This document shows, one piece after another, positions 18,491-28,352 of a stretch of DNA of 64,000 nt. Source of the DNA: Blautia sp. Marseille-P3087 (GTDB lineage Bacteria > Bacillota > Clostridia > Lachnospirales > Lachnospiraceae). Position 1 is the stretch's first letter. The number at the start of each line of letters is the position of its first letter. The stretch spans positions 1,996,649-2,060,648 of the forward strand of contig NZ_LT635539.1 in assembly GCF_900120195.1 (NCBI RefSeq). The letters are read 5' to 3'. The notes beneath the pieces were generated by a model. The model worked only from the letters and a program-made list of their open reading frames with translations, ran no database searches and was not told where the DNA came from. The position numbers and the translations under genes are program-made.

Positions 18491-19423
18491 TCACACAAAC
18501 ATCTCATACATTCCCACCATCACTGGCATGGTCACAATTGACAGCAGTGTCGTAAGTACATACAATGAGCTCGCATATGCCGCATCTTTATCATATAGTT
18601 GCGCCATGGATGTCACAGTTGCGCAGGCAGGTGTTATGGATGCAATATACACAGTCAGGAGAATCTGTTTGGAATCATTCACTCCCGCAAATGTATTAAT
18701 CATTTTCATTAAAATCAATATAAATATTGGATAAATAATCAATCTCAATACTGTCGAAACATAGTTCCTTTTTTTAGTAAATACAGTCTTAAGAGGTACA
18801 TCCGCAATAACCATTCCGGCAAGCAGCATACCGATCGGACCAATCATATTATTCATCATATCCAGGACATCCTGCATGCCTGAAGGCAACTGGATTCTGC
18901 AGATAAACAATATCACTCCTACTATGATTGAAATAATATTTACGTTCAGAAATACTTTTTTCCACTCTAATCTATCTTCTTCGCAAAGCATATTTTTGCA
19001 GTGTGTCCAGATCAGAATCAGCTGTACCGCAATATAAGCACTGGAGTAAATAACGTACTCCTGTCCAAGCAAATCCTGTACCAGCGGAATTACCAGTATC
19101 CCGGCATTTGAATAAATAACAGTTGCACGCTCAATCGTATCCAGCTGTAATGCTTGTTTTAATATTGTGGTAAGTATCAGAAATAAAACATGTACCAGAA
19201 CTGCTGCTGCACATGCCAGGAACAATCCTTTTTTTACATCTGCTGTATAGTCCACCTGAAATGCGTCGATAATCACGCATGGAATAACCAGATAAACCAT
19301 GACTACAGATATGCTTTTACTCTCCGACGACTTCATAAGTCCAGCTTTTACAACCGCATATCCCATAAGCATGATCGCAAAAAGCTTTGCAATCTCTTCC
19401 ATTAGTAATAAACTGATCTGCAT
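18491..19423 (-). CDS. AEC-family (auxin efflux carrier-like) transporter
   Basis: A 310-residue membrane protein with about 10 helices arranged as two halves, typical of AEC transporters that in bacteria move malate or other dicarboxylates. It begins LLLMEEIAKLFAIMLMGY and has the conserved N-rich helix IYSNAGILVIPLVQDLLG. Its terminator is at 18429-18459. No co-transcribed gene suggests a substrate. Confidence 0.88.
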   Translation of the reverse strand: MQISLLLMEEIAKLFAIMLMGYAVVKAGLMKSSESKSISVVMVYLVIPCVIIDAFQVDYTADVKKGLFLACAAAVLVHVLFLILTTILKQALQLDTIERATVIYSNAGILVIPLVQDLLGQEYVIYSSAYIAVQLILIWTHCKNMLCEEDRLEWKKVFLNVNIISIIVGVILFICRIQLPSGMQDVLDMMNNMIGPIGMLLAGMVIADVPLKTVFTKKRNYVSTVLRLIIYPIFILILMKMINTFAGVNDSKQILLTVYIASITPACATVTSMAQLYDKDAAYASSLYVLTTLLSIVTMPVMVGMYEMFV

Positions 19424-19608
19424 ATTTTGTCCCTTCTTTTCTGATGTCTACTGTCAGTAATTATAGCACACCGTCTACATTATGCTTAATTAAATTTTTT
19501 TATCTCCGAATTTTCTTTTTCAATAGATTCATTGATTTCCTGTTTGTTCATAATGCCCTTTCTGTAACCTCTCTTTCACTCTTTTTGACTTCATGTTCAT
19601 TATTGAGC

Positions 19609-19637
19609 TTGTTGTTAATAGATAATTCAAGTATAAT
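19609..19637 (+). promoter_or_regulatory. Sigma-A-type promoter for the XRE gene
   Basis: TTGTTG (19609-19614), 17 bases, TATAAT (19632-19637), on the plus strand 88 bases before the ATG at 19725. Confidence 0.65.
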
Positions 19638-19724
19638 AAACTCTATACGAGAAATACACGTCTTGCATGAGGACTTAAATATTGATAATCCTCATGTTTA
19701 GCCATATACAGGGAGGAAATTCTC

Positions 19725-20240
19725 ATGGGTAAGCAATCCACCAGGGAAAACAAAACAATTTACCAGCTTTGCCGAGAAGCGGCAGGACTTACAAGAGCAG
19801 AGGCCAGTGAAAAAATGGATGCTGTCTCTGATTCAAAAATTGAAAAATTTGAATATGAAACACAAAAACCTACGCCTTATGATATCCTCCAGATGGCAGA
19901 TGCCTATAAAAGACCAGAGCTTTGCAATTATTATTGCTCTCACAAATGCGAAATCGGCTATCGTTATGTTCCTGAAGTAGAAGTGACCGATCTGTCAAAT
20001 ATCATTTTGGAGACAATTGCCAGTTTAAATGAAATCAATCCTCTTACCGGTCGTCTGATCCAGATTGCCCGTGACGGTAAGATCAGCGATGATGAAATAA
20101 AAGATTTTGCTTATATCAGTAAAAAACTTGATGAGATTTCTTTAGCTATAGACTCTTTGAATCTTTGGGTAGATAAGACAGCCGGAGAACAGGGGCTTAA
20201 TCTTGAACTCTTAAATGCCGAAAAAGAAAAATTAAAATAA
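19725..20240 (+). CDS. XRE-like helix-turn-helix protein
   Basis: 171 residues. The N-terminal half (about 10-65) is an XRE-type helix-turn-helix (IYQLCREAAGLTRAEASEKM). A cluster YYCSHKCEIGY (about 65-75) follows, and the C-terminal half (about 85-171) is a helical region (DFAYISKKLDEISLAIDSLN). The last 53 or so codons are nearly identical to the end of the MobC-like chimera at 32734-33117. The start follows GGGAGG. Probably a regulator from a mobilizable element; its target is unknown. Confidence 0.8.
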   Translation: MGKQSTRENKTIYQLCREAAGLTRAEASEKMDAVSDSKIEKFEYETQKPTPYDILQMADAYKRPELCNYYCSHKCEIGYRYVPEVEVTDLSNIILETIASLNEINPLTGRLIQIARDGKISDDEIKDFAYISKKLDEISLAIDSLNLWVDKTAGEQGLNLELLNAEKEKLK

Positions 20241-20257
20241 TCCATAACGCCAAGAAA

Positions 20258-20308
20258 GGCAATGAACCATTTCTGACTCATTGCCCGAGACTTTTTCTCA
20301 CAGTCTCG
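20258..20308 (+). terminator. Double hairpin after the XRE gene
   Basis: GGCAATGA...TCATTGCC (20258-20285) followed directly by CGAGACT...AGTCTCG (20286-20308). The first stem is shared with the terminator at 33131-33166. Confidence 0.6.
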
Positions 20309-20446
20309 CGTTATTAATTGTGATTATTTTATTTTCTTTACTAAAATGAACCTCTTGTCATCTCTGCAAATTTTTCAATTCTTTTCAATTCCATCTGGCA
20401 TATGATCTTTCTCAGTTATTTTTCGAATGACCCGGCATGGATTTCC
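20309..20446. repeat. 138-bp direct repeat, copy A
   Basis: Identical by eye to 34741-34878. It holds the last 20 codons of the acetyltransferase gene and its downstream region. In copy B it is attached to an unrelated coding fragment. Confidence 0.85.
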
Positions 20447-20992
20447 AACTGCCAAACTATACGGCGGAATATCTTTTGTTACAACACTCCCTGCACCAAT
20501 TACACACCCTTCTCCTATGGTGACACCACCGCAAACAACCACATTGGATGCCAGCCAGCAATTATCTTTTATAGTTATTGGTTTCGCATATTCAAGATTA
20601 TAAAGGCTGCCATCTTCTCTCATCCTGATATTGCGTTCTTCAGGTAATAATGGATGCATAGGAGTTGCCAATGTAACATTTGGACCAATCATCACATTAT
20701 CGCCTATATGTATTTCACAGACATCTAAACATGTAAAATTAAAATTAGCAGAACTGAATTTTCCAAAGAACGTATTACATCCGTAGTCAAAATAAACAGG
20801 CGCCTGTAAATAGGGAAGTTCCTCTGTTGCTGGCAATAATTCCCTCAATATCTGTGCTTGTTCTTCTTGGTCATCTTCATCTGTCGAATTGTATTTTCTT
20901 GCTAATTTACGTGCATTCACGCGTAATTGCTCCAATTCTTTATCCGTTGGATCGTACAACTCTCCACTTAGCATTTTTTCTCTTTCAGTCAT
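20375..20992 (-). CDS. Maltose/galactoside O-acetyltransferase family protein
   Basis: A 205-residue left-handed beta-helix acetyltransferase that transfers acetyl from acetyl-CoA to a sugar hydroxyl. The N-terminal Mac domain begins TEREKMLSGELYDPTDKELE, and hexapeptide repeats follow (IHIGDNVMIGPNVTLATPMHP, with the catalytic His in TPMHP, then VVVCGGVTIGEGCVIGAGSVVTKDI in two blocks). Length and motifs are complete. It cuts into the 138-bp repeat at its 3' end. Confidence 0.92.
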   Translation of the reverse strand: MTEREKMLSGELYDPTDKELEQLRVNARKLARKYNSTDEDDQEEQAQILRELLPATEELPYLQAPVYFDYGCNTFFGKFSSANFNFTCLDVCEIHIGDNVMIGPNVTLATPMHPLLPEERNIRMREDGSLYNLEYAKPITIKDNCWLASNVVVCGGVTIGEGCVIGAGSVVTKDIPPYSLAVGNPCRVIRKITEKDHMPDGIEKN

Positions 20993-21172
20993 TTCCGATA
21001 GCCTCCCAATTCCGATTAGCGTATCAAATCATTTTCTTCATTCTATCACAGCCTCTATTATTCCACCATCAATCTTTCAAACCAGGTATCCATAGCAAGA
21101 ATGAACTGACCTACATCTCCTTGACAAACTTGTTTGGAGAGGCTACGATACGCCCTGTGATCGCACTAAACT

Positions 21173-21862
21173 TCATAATTCTTCTCCTTTTGCACATTCT
21201 GTGTTTTTAATACGTGATTTATATTGCGGATATTCCGTAATAAACCGCTTAATTACATTGGCATCATTCCAGTAATGCATTGGAAAAATGACATTGCAAT
21301 CTACATTTTTAAGGAAATACAGGATCCCGTCGGCATAGTGATTTCCCTGTCTCGGATCTAAGGGGACAAATGCAGCATCAAAATGCATACCCTTGATTTT
21401 CCTGATCTCCGCACGATATGCTGAAGTAAGTCTCTGGTTATCAGCGTTTGGCTCACCATCCCAATACCAGTCATTTAAGTCACCGGCATGATAAATGGTG
21501 CCTTCCTTTGTTTTGACAATAAATGCTACACCACTATCGTTAGATAGCAATGTATCGACTTGGGTGCCATTATCCAGATTATAAGTCTGATCATGATAAA
21601 CATATGTGATCTTCATATCTGGCAAATGTTTTCTTTTGCGTATATCTTTCGCCAAAATTGCCTGATATGTCATGCTCATATCATCAAGGATCTCAAAAAT
21701 CACAGGATTAAAATGATCCTTATGAAAATGACTGCAAAAAACAATTACTTCTTTTTTCTTGTCAAGAAGTGGTAATTCACCCTTATAATAGTCAAAAATA
21801 TAGTAGCAATCTTTAGTTTCAATTAAAAATCCACTGTGGTTAATGTAAGTAATTTTCATCAT
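21173..21862 (-). CDS. Metallo-beta-lactamase-fold hydrolase
   Basis: A 229-residue MBL-fold protein of the UlaG/YycJ-like branch (beta-lactamase superfamily 3). The metal motif is SHFHKDHFNP (about 44-53), then YHAGDLNDW (about 124-132) and FPMHYW (about 194-199). It opens ITYINHSGFLIET. The substrate is unknown. The start is either of two adjacent ATG codons; the ribosome site is weak. It starts 6 bases after the stop of the flavin protein gene upstream. Confidence 0.85.
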   Translation of the reverse strand: MMKITYINHSGFLIETKDCYYIFDYYKGELPLLDKKKEVIVFCSHFHKDHFNPVIFEILDDMSMTYQAILAKDIRKRKHLPDMKITYVYHDQTYNLDNGTQVDTLLSNDSGVAFIVKTKEGTIYHAGDLNDWYWDGEPNADNQRLTSAYRAEIRKIKGMHFDAAFVPLDPRQGNHYADGILYFLKNVDCNVIFPMHYWNDANVIKRFITEYPQYKSRIKNTECAKGEEL

Positions 21863-21868
21863 ATTCTG

Positions 21869-22345
21869 TTAAGCTTTCGATCTTGATTTGGCTGTGAACT
21901 CTGAGATAAAAACTTTGATGACCTCTACTGTCGATGCCATCTCTTCATTGATATTGAATTCACGACCCGTCTGATTTTTCATAAAGAGCGAAAGGCCTCG
22001 TATTTTCTCCTGCACATCCTCTGTTAATTCTGCACGGCCACGCCCAATCACAGATGCAAATGTTGCTCCGTATTTGCAAGCTACATCTCCGCCGGATATA
22101 AGTTCAACATCACTTTCTACCTCGATGCACACATTTGGATTACTTCTGATCAGATCCAGCTTATGCCCTTCTTTTGCGCAGTGCATGTAGAAAATCAAGA
22201 TACCCTCTGTATATTCGTATCCGTAGTGAAGTGGAACGATGTAGGGATAATCAGCATCAAACAAAGCAAGATGCAGGACTTTCGCTTTTTCAATAATCTG
22301 CAGAATTTCAATAATATTTGTTACTTCTCGATCTTTTCTTCTCAT
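21869..22345 (-). CDS. Pyridoxamine 5'-phosphate oxidase-like flavin protein (NimA-type)
   Basis: A 158-residue split-barrel flavin-binding protein. The start at 22345 gives the family N-terminus MRRKDREVTNIIEILQIIEK; ALFDADYPYIVPLHYGYEY is the usual FMN-contact region. NimA-like members have been tied to nitro-drug reduction, but most are uncharacterised. Followed closely by the MBL-fold gene. Confidence 0.85.
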   Translation of the reverse strand: MRRKDREVTNIIEILQIIEKAKVLHLALFDADYPYIVPLHYGYEYTEGILIFYMHCAKEGHKLDLIRSNPNVCIEVESDVELISGGDVACKYGATFASVIGRGRAELTEDVQEKIRGLSLFMKNQTGREFNINEEMASTVEVIKVFISEFTAKSRSKA

Positions 22346-22402
22346 AGATAAATACCTAAAGAATCGTACTAGATTCCTCCTTTTTTTAATTTCAAAATTA
22401 TA

Positions 22403-22416
22403 CGATCTGGAAGTTG
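22403..22416 (-). repeat. Core-like boundary motif
   Basis: CGATCTGGAAGTTG, 5 bases after the stop of the 59-residue gene. A weaker member of the motif family discussed in the findings. Confidence 0.4.
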
Positions 22417-22421
22417 TATCA

Positions 22422-22601
22422 TCATTTATCTTTATCTTTTTTTGAAAAAATAAGACTGCCAGATGTTCCAAAAGATATACCCAGACATATTCCAATTCCA
22501 ATTCCAGCCATGCTATTTAATACGTTTATAAAAACAGCGCTCCAAAGTATTGCTGCGCTTATTCCAATAGTGACTCCTATAATTATCTTTTTGCTGTTCA
22601 T
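22422..22601 (-). CDS. 59-residue hydrophobic protein
   Basis: Reads MNSKKIIIGVTIGISAAILW, a glycine-rich hydrophobic middle, and a charged end FSKKDKDK. Two short membrane helices are likely. GGAGG lies upstream of the ATG. No family recognised. It lies between two copies of the boundary motif and upstream of it is a DUF6809-like fragment. Confidence 0.6.
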   Translation of the reverse strand: MNSKKIIIGVTIGISAAILWSAVFINVLNSMAGIGIGICLGISFGTSGSLIFSKKDKDK

Positions 22602-22614
22602 CAGCTTTATCCTC

Positions 22615-22627
22615 CAAATTCAGATTT
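22615..22627 (-). repeat. Boundary core motif (CAAATTCAGATTT)
   Basis: Overlaps the stop of the DUF6809-like fragment. The copy of that fragment at 63075 has the same motif at the same place but a different gene beyond it. Confidence 0.6.
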
Positions 22628-22797
22628 CACGACATCGTTTCTAATACAGATTTTACCGTACTTTTTAATCTCAGTCCATCCTTTATCACTAGGCGATAGG
22701 AAAACTCTTCTGTCTCTGCTCCGCTGGCAAATATTTCATAGCAATACTTCGTAAGCACTTCCTCTTGTTCCGGAGACAGTGTTTGCAAAAGATTCAT
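22627..22797 (-). CDS. DUF6809-like small protein, possibly a fragment
   Basis: 56 residues, MNLLQTLSPEQEEVLTKYC then EIFASGAETEEFSYRL and a basic end. It resembles the helical C-terminal part of the DUF6809 group, but an N-terminal portion may be missing. No good ribosome site is visible. A close relative at 63075-63200 lacks the start. Confidence 0.45.
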   Translation of the reverse strand: MNLLQTLSPEQEEVLTKYCYEIFASGAETEEFSYRLVIKDGLRLKSTVKSVLETMS

Positions 22798-22947
22798 GTT
22801 AAGAAAAGCAGAGCAAGATTACGCAACTCTCTTAATTTAAATATATGTATTTAATAATGAAAAATTTCAAACATTTTCTAATTCACTTTTCCTCATATAA
22901 CTCCAATTTCCATTTTCATAAATTCCGAGTTATCAAGTTAATCCACA

Positions 22948-23169
22948 TTGAGAAACCGCTCCTTGAAAGGGACTTATACCACAGAACAATTACTTCACAC
23001 TTTAAAAGACATAAAATTTACGGATATAGAAGAACATGGCTTCATGCCGGTATATGAACGTCAGGAAATCACTGATGATCTCCATGAAACCTGCGGATTC
23101 AAAACAGACTATCAATTCATAACAAAACGGAAAATGAAAGGAATTCAGAAAAAAAGTAAGCGGAGATAA
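22948..23169 (+). pseudogene. C-terminal fragment of a DDE transposase
   Basis: Reads LKGTYTTEQLLHTLKDIKFT and LHETCGFKTDYQFITKRKMK. The block LHE.FGF.TDYQ..T is the C-terminal end of an IS4-superfamily (IS1634-like) transposase. Only about 65 residues remain; nothing of the catalytic core is seen upstream (22801-22945 holds no gene). Confidence 0.6.
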
Positions 23170-23197
23170 AACATTACTATATTTCGTGTATGCAGAT

Positions 23198-23242
23198 AAA
23201 AGTGCCACACCCCCTTGTATTTACAGGGATTGTGGCACTTTT
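23198..23242 (+). terminator. Bidirectional terminator
   Basis: AAAAGTGCCACA, 21 bases, TGTGGCACTTTT followed by TT. A perfect 12-bp stem with A and T tracts on both sides; it can serve the transposase remnant and the MATE gene from the other direction. Confidence 0.85.
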
Positions 23243-23305
23243 TTAACTAATCAACTGTCAAAGAAGAGATTATATAGAGAAACGGCTGTTTTGTCAAATT
23301 ATATA

Positions 23306-24646
23306 TCAAATTGAATCCACCTTATCAATCGGCCATAATTTTCTGAGTGCCGCATAAGAAATCAAAAAGTTTGCGAGCCATCCAGCCGGTACAGCAAGCC
23401 AGACAAATGCAATACCAAAACGAGGGGCACAGATTAAGGCAACTGACAATCTTATTGCAAGATTTACCATATTTGCAATAAGAAATGGCCTCATGATTCC
23501 AAGCCCACGAAGGACTCCATCTGTTGCCATCTTGATACCCATGAAAATGAAAAAGTAGCCTAGCCATCTCATATAATCCCCTGATACCTGATAAGCTAAA
23601 GCAGTTCCGTCTTTTCCTAAGAATAACGAAGAAATTTGCGTATGCAATGTCTCAATAACTATAAAAGCAAGAACTGCAAAACATAAATCTAACACCAGTG
23701 CAGCATGATATCCTTTTTTGATACGTTCGATTTTCTTTGCACCAAGATTTTGGGAAACATACGGTGAAACTGCATTTCCAATAGATACAAATATCAGTGA
23801 AAATACATTCTCTACTCTCATCGTTGCCGAATAACCCGCTAGTGCCTGTGTACCAAATGGATTTACAACCGCCTGTACAATCATCATCCCAATTGACACT
23901 GTAGACTGCTGAAGAACCGAAGGTACAGCAATTCGAAGCATTGAACGTAACTCCTGCCCGTCAAACCAGCTAAAGTGACTTTTATATCGGCGCATCCGCC
24001 TAAAGAAAATCAAAAGTGACAATACTGCAGAAATTCCTTGTGCAATAAGAGTCGCAAGGGCTGCACCAAACACGCCAAGACCAAGTCCAGCCACCATCCA
24101 AAGGTCCATAAATATATTTAAAACCGAAGAAAATATTAAAAGACCTAACGGAATCTTTGATTCGCCGATTGAAGTGAACATCGTTGAAAGGATATTGTAC
24201 ATAAACAGAAACGGAAATCCCACAAAATACACTCGAAGGTACAGTACCGCTTCATCCAATATATCAGCAGGTGTCTGTAATAAACTCATCATTGGATGGG
24301 AAAAGCAAAATCCAAACAGACCCAGAAGTATACTTAAAATCAGAAAACTAATTAATGATGTCGACACAATCGTTTTCATTTTGCTATAATCCCGGGCACC
24401 AAAATAACGGCTTACAAGAACCCCTGCACCTACACCTGCACCCAATGCTACACAAATGAATACATTCGTAAGTGCGGCGCAGGCACCAACTGCAGCAAGT
24501 GCAGATGAGCCAACAAACTGACCAACAATAATAGAATCAGCCATATTATATACTTGTTGAAAAAAACTGCCCAGAATCATAGGCATTGCAAAAACAGTCA
24601 GCGCTTTAAGAGGCGCATCTGTAATTAAATATTCATCTTTTGACAT
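23306..24646 (-). CDS. MATE-family efflux transporter
   Basis: 446 residues with about 12 membrane helices. It opens ALTVFAMPMILGSFFQQVYN, a variant of the NLFQQLYN motif of clostridial MATE exporters. It is a distant paralogue of the protein at 7271-8623. Stands alone; the hybrid kinase gene ends 158 bases away. Confidence 0.92.
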   Translation of the reverse strand: MSKDEYLITDAPLKALTVFAMPMILGSFFQQVYNMADSIIVGQFVGSSALAAVGACAALTNVFICVALGAGVGAGVLVSRYFGARDYSKMKTIVSTSLISFLILSILLGLFGFCFSHPMMSLLQTPADILDEAVLYLRVYFVGFPFLFMYNILSTMFTSIGESKIPLGLLIFSSVLNIFMDLWMVAGLGLGVFGAALATLIAQGISAVLSLLIFFRRMRRYKSHFSWFDGQELRSMLRIAVPSVLQQSTVSIGMMIVQAVVNPFGTQALAGYSATMRVENVFSLIFVSIGNAVSPYVSQNLGAKKIERIKKGYHAALVLDLCFAVLAFIVIETLHTQISSLFLGKDGTALAYQVSGDYMRWLGYFFIFMGIKMATDGVLRGLGIMRPFLIANMVNLAIRLSVALICAPRFGIAFVWLAVPAGWLANFLISYAALRKLWPIDKVDSI

Positions 24647-24803
24647 TGTCTTATTCTCTTTCTATAGAGATTGATTTTATATCCAGAAGTTGTCTTTCTG
24701 CCATGGACTGCGGTTGCTTCGGAAATATATATATTTAGTTTCTGTCATAACAAAACCCTCTCTATGTTTCCTAGCTGCTTTTCCCATGCATCCAGGAAGG
24801 CAA

Positions 24804-27800
24804 TTACAGGCAGTTTTCCAGAATATCATTCAGCTTATTCATATCCAGCGGTTTCGCGATATGTCCATTCATGCCTGTATTTTTGGCCAACTGTACATCT
24901 TCTGCAAAAGCATTGGCAGTCATGGCAACAATAGGCAGTTTTCCCTTTTCACCCGGAAGACTCCTGATTGCCGCTGTTGCCTCATAACCATTCATAACAG
25001 GCATTTGGATATCCATAAAAATAAGATCATACGAACCTTTCGGAGAAGCTTCCACTTTCTCAACTGCAATTTTCCCATTTTCTGCCGTTTCCACTTTTGC
25101 ACCTGTCATCTGCAAAATTTCACCAGCAATTTCTCTGTTCAACTCATTATCCTCAACCAGCAGAATCCTTTTTCCCGTGTAGTCTGATTCTGACAGCTTC
25201 TCCAGATAATTTCTTGCTGTTTTTTCTTTTCTTCCTGAAGTAAACTGCCGTAGTGTTGCCGTCAGCCGGGAACGGAACAGCGGTTTTGCAATAAAAGCAT
25301 CTACACCTGCAGCCTTTGCTTCTTCTTCAATTTCGCTGAATTCATAGGATGTCAATACAATGATGGTGATCTCTTTTCCTATCCGTTTCCGGATCTGTCT
25401 GGCAGTCTCTATACCATCCATATCCGGCATCTTCCAGTCTAAAATAACAGCAAAGTAATCATCTTTCAACTCATGCCGTGCATAACAGCGCTCAACCGCT
25501 TCCCTGCCAGAGAGAACCCATTCACCCATAATACCGATTTCCTTCAGTGTGGCAACTGTACTTTCACAGCATGTCTTATCATCATCCACTACCAGAACCG
25601 GCAGATTCATCAGATTTTTGTCCTGTTCTTTTTCTTTTTCCTGAAGCTCCAGATAAATTGTTACTGTGATTTTAGTTCCCTTGTGCAAGGTACTGTCCAC
25701 TTTAATAGTGCCATTCATCAGGTTCACAATATTTCTGCTGATTGCCATTCCCAGACCAGTTCCCTGGACTCTGGTTGTCCGGTGGTCATCCGCACGGCTG
25801 AACGGATCAAACATGATTTTCTGGAATTCCGGTGACATACCGATCCCATTATCCTCAATCGTAAATTCATAGCATCCAAGTTCTGAAAATCCATTTGGCT
25901 TTTCCTCTATGGAAAAAATAATATTCCCACCATCCGGTGTATACTTGATCGCATTACTCATCAGATTCACAAATACCTGCTGAATCCTCAGGCTGTCACC
26001 ACAGACAGCCTCATGTTCAATATGATTGATGTGTATATCAAAATTATGTTTATGTTCATCAAGCACCGGTTTCGTAAGTGTAATAAGATTATCTACCAGA
26101 TCTGACAGATTGAAATCTTCCTGTGCCAGCGTCATTTTTCCGCTCTCGATACGTGCCATATCCAGCACTTCATTGATCAGTCCCAGCAGATGACGGCTTG
26201 ATTCTGTAATCTTGCTGAGACATTCAATAACTCTGTCCTGACTCTCAATATTTGCTCCTGCGATTGCCGTCAGACCCACAATGGCATTCATTGGTGTCCG
26301 GATATCATGGGACATATTGGAAAGGAATTCTGTTTTCGCACGATTTGCATTTTCTGCGGACCGGTAAGCCTCTTTCAGTGCCTGACGGGATTCAATCTCT
26401 GCTTTCTTCTCCTGTGTCACATCCATGGATGCCAGCAATACCTTTTCCAGCTTTCCATTCTTCCATTCCAAGGGAATATAAGAAGCGATTTTATAAGTCT
26501 TTTCATCCAGGCTGCAATACTCAAACTTATAAATATCATTTTCACTTTTCAGTTTTTTCCGAATATTATCCGGGGCTATCAGGATATCTATAGCTTCCAA
26601 TGGTTCCAGTGTCTTATATTTTTCAAGAACCTGCATCTGAAAATCATGATAAAATCCCAGAGGTTTATATATCATCTGTCCATTCAGATTGTAGAATTCA
26701 TATCTGTCATTTTCCAGATCACAGACAACAAAGCGGTCAACCAGACGCACAATACTCTGAATCAGCTGCTCCATGGAAGCATTATCCGCTGCCATCTGCA
26801 GATGCCGTGCGCTCTCTACCTTTGCCTCTGTGATATCACGCAGAAAGATCATGGCATATTCTGAATCCTCTATTTCGCCACGTATGACCACATTGCGGAC
26901 CCATCGTTCTTCTCCATTCAGAGTGATACGGCACTCTAAAGCCAATTCGCTTTCCAGACCCTTCAGCCTTTCTGCAATATAACCACGGTCGTAAAAAGAG
27001 GATACCGCCTTCTTATCTGTCTCCACAACATAGGAATCCACAAAATGCCGGATCAATTCATCCCACGTATGACTCTGTTCAAAGACGGTCATCAGGGACG
27101 GTTCAACCTTAAAGGTATCAAAAGTATTCGCTTCCAGATTCACATAATACTCGCACAGATCTGCTTTCGTAAAAGCCCGGTGGAAAGCAGCAGATTTTTG
27201 TGCCTGCATGGTTTCTTTTTTCTCCGCATCAATGTTAATAAAAATCCCGGCAATCCTGCTGGCAGAACCATCCAGACGGCGTATTACTTCTGCCGATGCC
27301 CGAAACCACTGGTATTGATTATCCTTCATTCTCATACGATACTCTACCTGGTATTTTATCTGGTTCGTCTTATCCTTAATTGCCGCCTGAAGCTGCACCA
27401 TTACTCTTTCTTTATCCTGTGGATGCAGAAGATCTGACCAGGATTCCAGTTTATTCGGAAAGTCCAGAGTGTCATGATAGCCAAGCATTTTTCGGAATTC
27501 ATGATTCCAGTTTGCATTCACAATCTCACTGTTTTCGTCACAGTCAAAATACCAGAAGCCGGAACAGATAGCCTCATTGAGCAGTGCCAAATTTACATGA
27601 TCCCAGTTGACCTGTACGGACATAACCCAGATCTGTCTGCCCGCCTCATCTGTCGCATCCTCTTTACAAAGCCGTACATTATTCACTGTACCGTCTGCTG
27701 CAAGGATCTGTGCTTCCCCTGTTCCGTGAAGCTGCAAAAAACGGTCCCGCTCCAGTATATCTTCCTCGTCATAAAAGAAGTTTCTCAATGAGCCTTTTGT

Positions 27801-28010
27801 CTGTTCCATGAAAGTATCGAATGTATATCCTGTACTATGCAACAGCAGATTATCCACAGACAAAATAGACAGGTTTTGGTCATAAGATCCTGTCATTATA
27901 CCTACCCCGCCATTATTTTCCAGTGTTTTCTGTACGGCCTGTGACATGGCCTGTGTCTGTCCCGTTACAGTCTCACCTAAGGAATATATTTTGTCTTCAT
28001 AATTTTTCAT
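24804..28010 (-). CDS. Soluble hybrid histidine kinase with two receiver domains
   Basis: A 1068-residue kinase without membrane helices. PAS-type sensory regions fill about 40-550 (one contains SGFWYFDCDENSEIVNANWN). HisKA has FLSNMSHDIRTPMNAIVGL (about 558-576) with the phospho-acceptor His; HATPase boxes are IEDNGIGMS and GTGLGMAIS. Receiver 1 has DDD and LDWKMPDMDG (about 795-910); receiver 2 has EDN and MDIQMPVMNG (about 950-1066). There is no output domain in the chain, so a separate phosphotransfer protein or regulator is expected. A c-di-GMP-I riboswitch and terminator precede it on the same strand, so expression is likely tuned by c-di-GMP. Confidence 0.94.
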   Translation of the reverse strand: MKNYEDKIYSLGETVTGQTQAMSQAVQKTLENNGGVGIMTGSYDQNLSILSVDNLLLHSTGYTFDTFMEQTKGSLRNFFYDEEDILERDRFLQLHGTGEAQILAADGTVNNVRLCKEDATDEAGRQIWVMSVQVNWDHVNLALLNEAICSGFWYFDCDENSEIVNANWNHEFRKMLGYHDTLDFPNKLESWSDLLHPQDKERVMVQLQAAIKDKTNQIKYQVEYRMRMKDNQYQWFRASAEVIRRLDGSASRIAGIFINIDAEKKETMQAQKSAAFHRAFTKADLCEYYVNLEANTFDTFKVEPSLMTVFEQSHTWDELIRHFVDSYVVETDKKAVSSFYDRGYIAERLKGLESELALECRITLNGEERWVRNVVIRGEIEDSEYAMIFLRDITEAKVESARHLQMAADNASMEQLIQSIVRLVDRFVVCDLENDRYEFYNLNGQMIYKPLGFYHDFQMQVLEKYKTLEPLEAIDILIAPDNIRKKLKSENDIYKFEYCSLDEKTYKIASYIPLEWKNGKLEKVLLASMDVTQEKKAEIESRQALKEAYRSAENANRAKTEFLSNMSHDIRTPMNAIVGLTAIAGANIESQDRVIECLSKITESSRHLLGLINEVLDMARIESGKMTLAQEDFNLSDLVDNLITLTKPVLDEHKHNFDIHINHIEHEAVCGDSLRIQQVFVNLMSNAIKYTPDGGNIIFSIEEKPNGFSELGCYEFTIEDNGIGMSPEFQKIMFDPFSRADDHRTTRVQGTGLGMAISRNIVNLMNGTIKVDSTLHKGTKITVTIYLELQEKEKEQDKNLMNLPVLVVDDDKTCCESTVATLKEIGIMGEWVLSGREAVERCYARHELKDDYFAVILDWKMPDMDGIETARQIRKRIGKEITIIVLTSYEFSEIEEEAKAAGVDAFIAKPLFRSRLTATLRQFTSGRKEKTARNYLEKLSESDYTGKRILLVEDNELNREIAGEILQMTGAKVETAENGKIAVEKVEASPKGSYDLIFMDIQMPVMNGYEATAAIRSLPGEKGKLPIVAMTANAFAEDVQLAKNTGMNGHIAKPLDMNKLNDILENCL

Positions 28011-28110
28011 TTTATAAAAGTCCTCTCTCCGTCTTATGCCTTCTTCATCCTGCTTTTATCTGTATACAGAAAACCTGTCCCTGCTAGTTTTGTTACCCAT
28101 TTTTGCATAC

Positions 28111-28143
28111 AAAAAGGACACTTGCCAAAATCTGCCAGTGTCC
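28111..28143 (-). terminator. Expression-platform terminator upstream of the hybrid kinase
   Basis: Minus strand: GGACACT, 14 bases, AGTGTCC, then TTTTTG. It lies between the riboswitch aptamer (28247-28324) and the kinase start, as expected for control by termination. Confidence 0.75.
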
Positions 28144-28246
28144 CTACTATATTTTTTTAAAATCACACATCTATATAGTATAAAAGGTATCGGAATCTCT
28201 TCTGTTCACACATCTTTTCCATATATTATGATGATATGGAAACAGT

Positions 28247-28324
28247 GGCAACCGGCTGACATGGCCAAGCTTTCTGACTTTAGTCCCTTCTGGCTTTGCG
28301 ACCCTGCCTTTCAACAGGTTTGCC
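28247..28324 (-). ncRNA. Cyclic di-GMP-I (GEMM) riboswitch
   Basis: The minus strand shows the class I layout: GGCAAACC, hairpin CCTG..GAAA..CAGG with a GNRA loop, then GTCGCAAAGCC (the tetraloop-receptor region), a second arm, and the closing CAGCCGGTTGCC that pairs back to GGCAA. Order and spacing match the GEMM consensus. It is 237 bases upstream of the hybrid kinase, with a promoter just before it and a terminator after it. Confidence 0.85.
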
Positions 28325-28352
28325 TTTAAAATAATCTCTTTTTTTTTTAAAA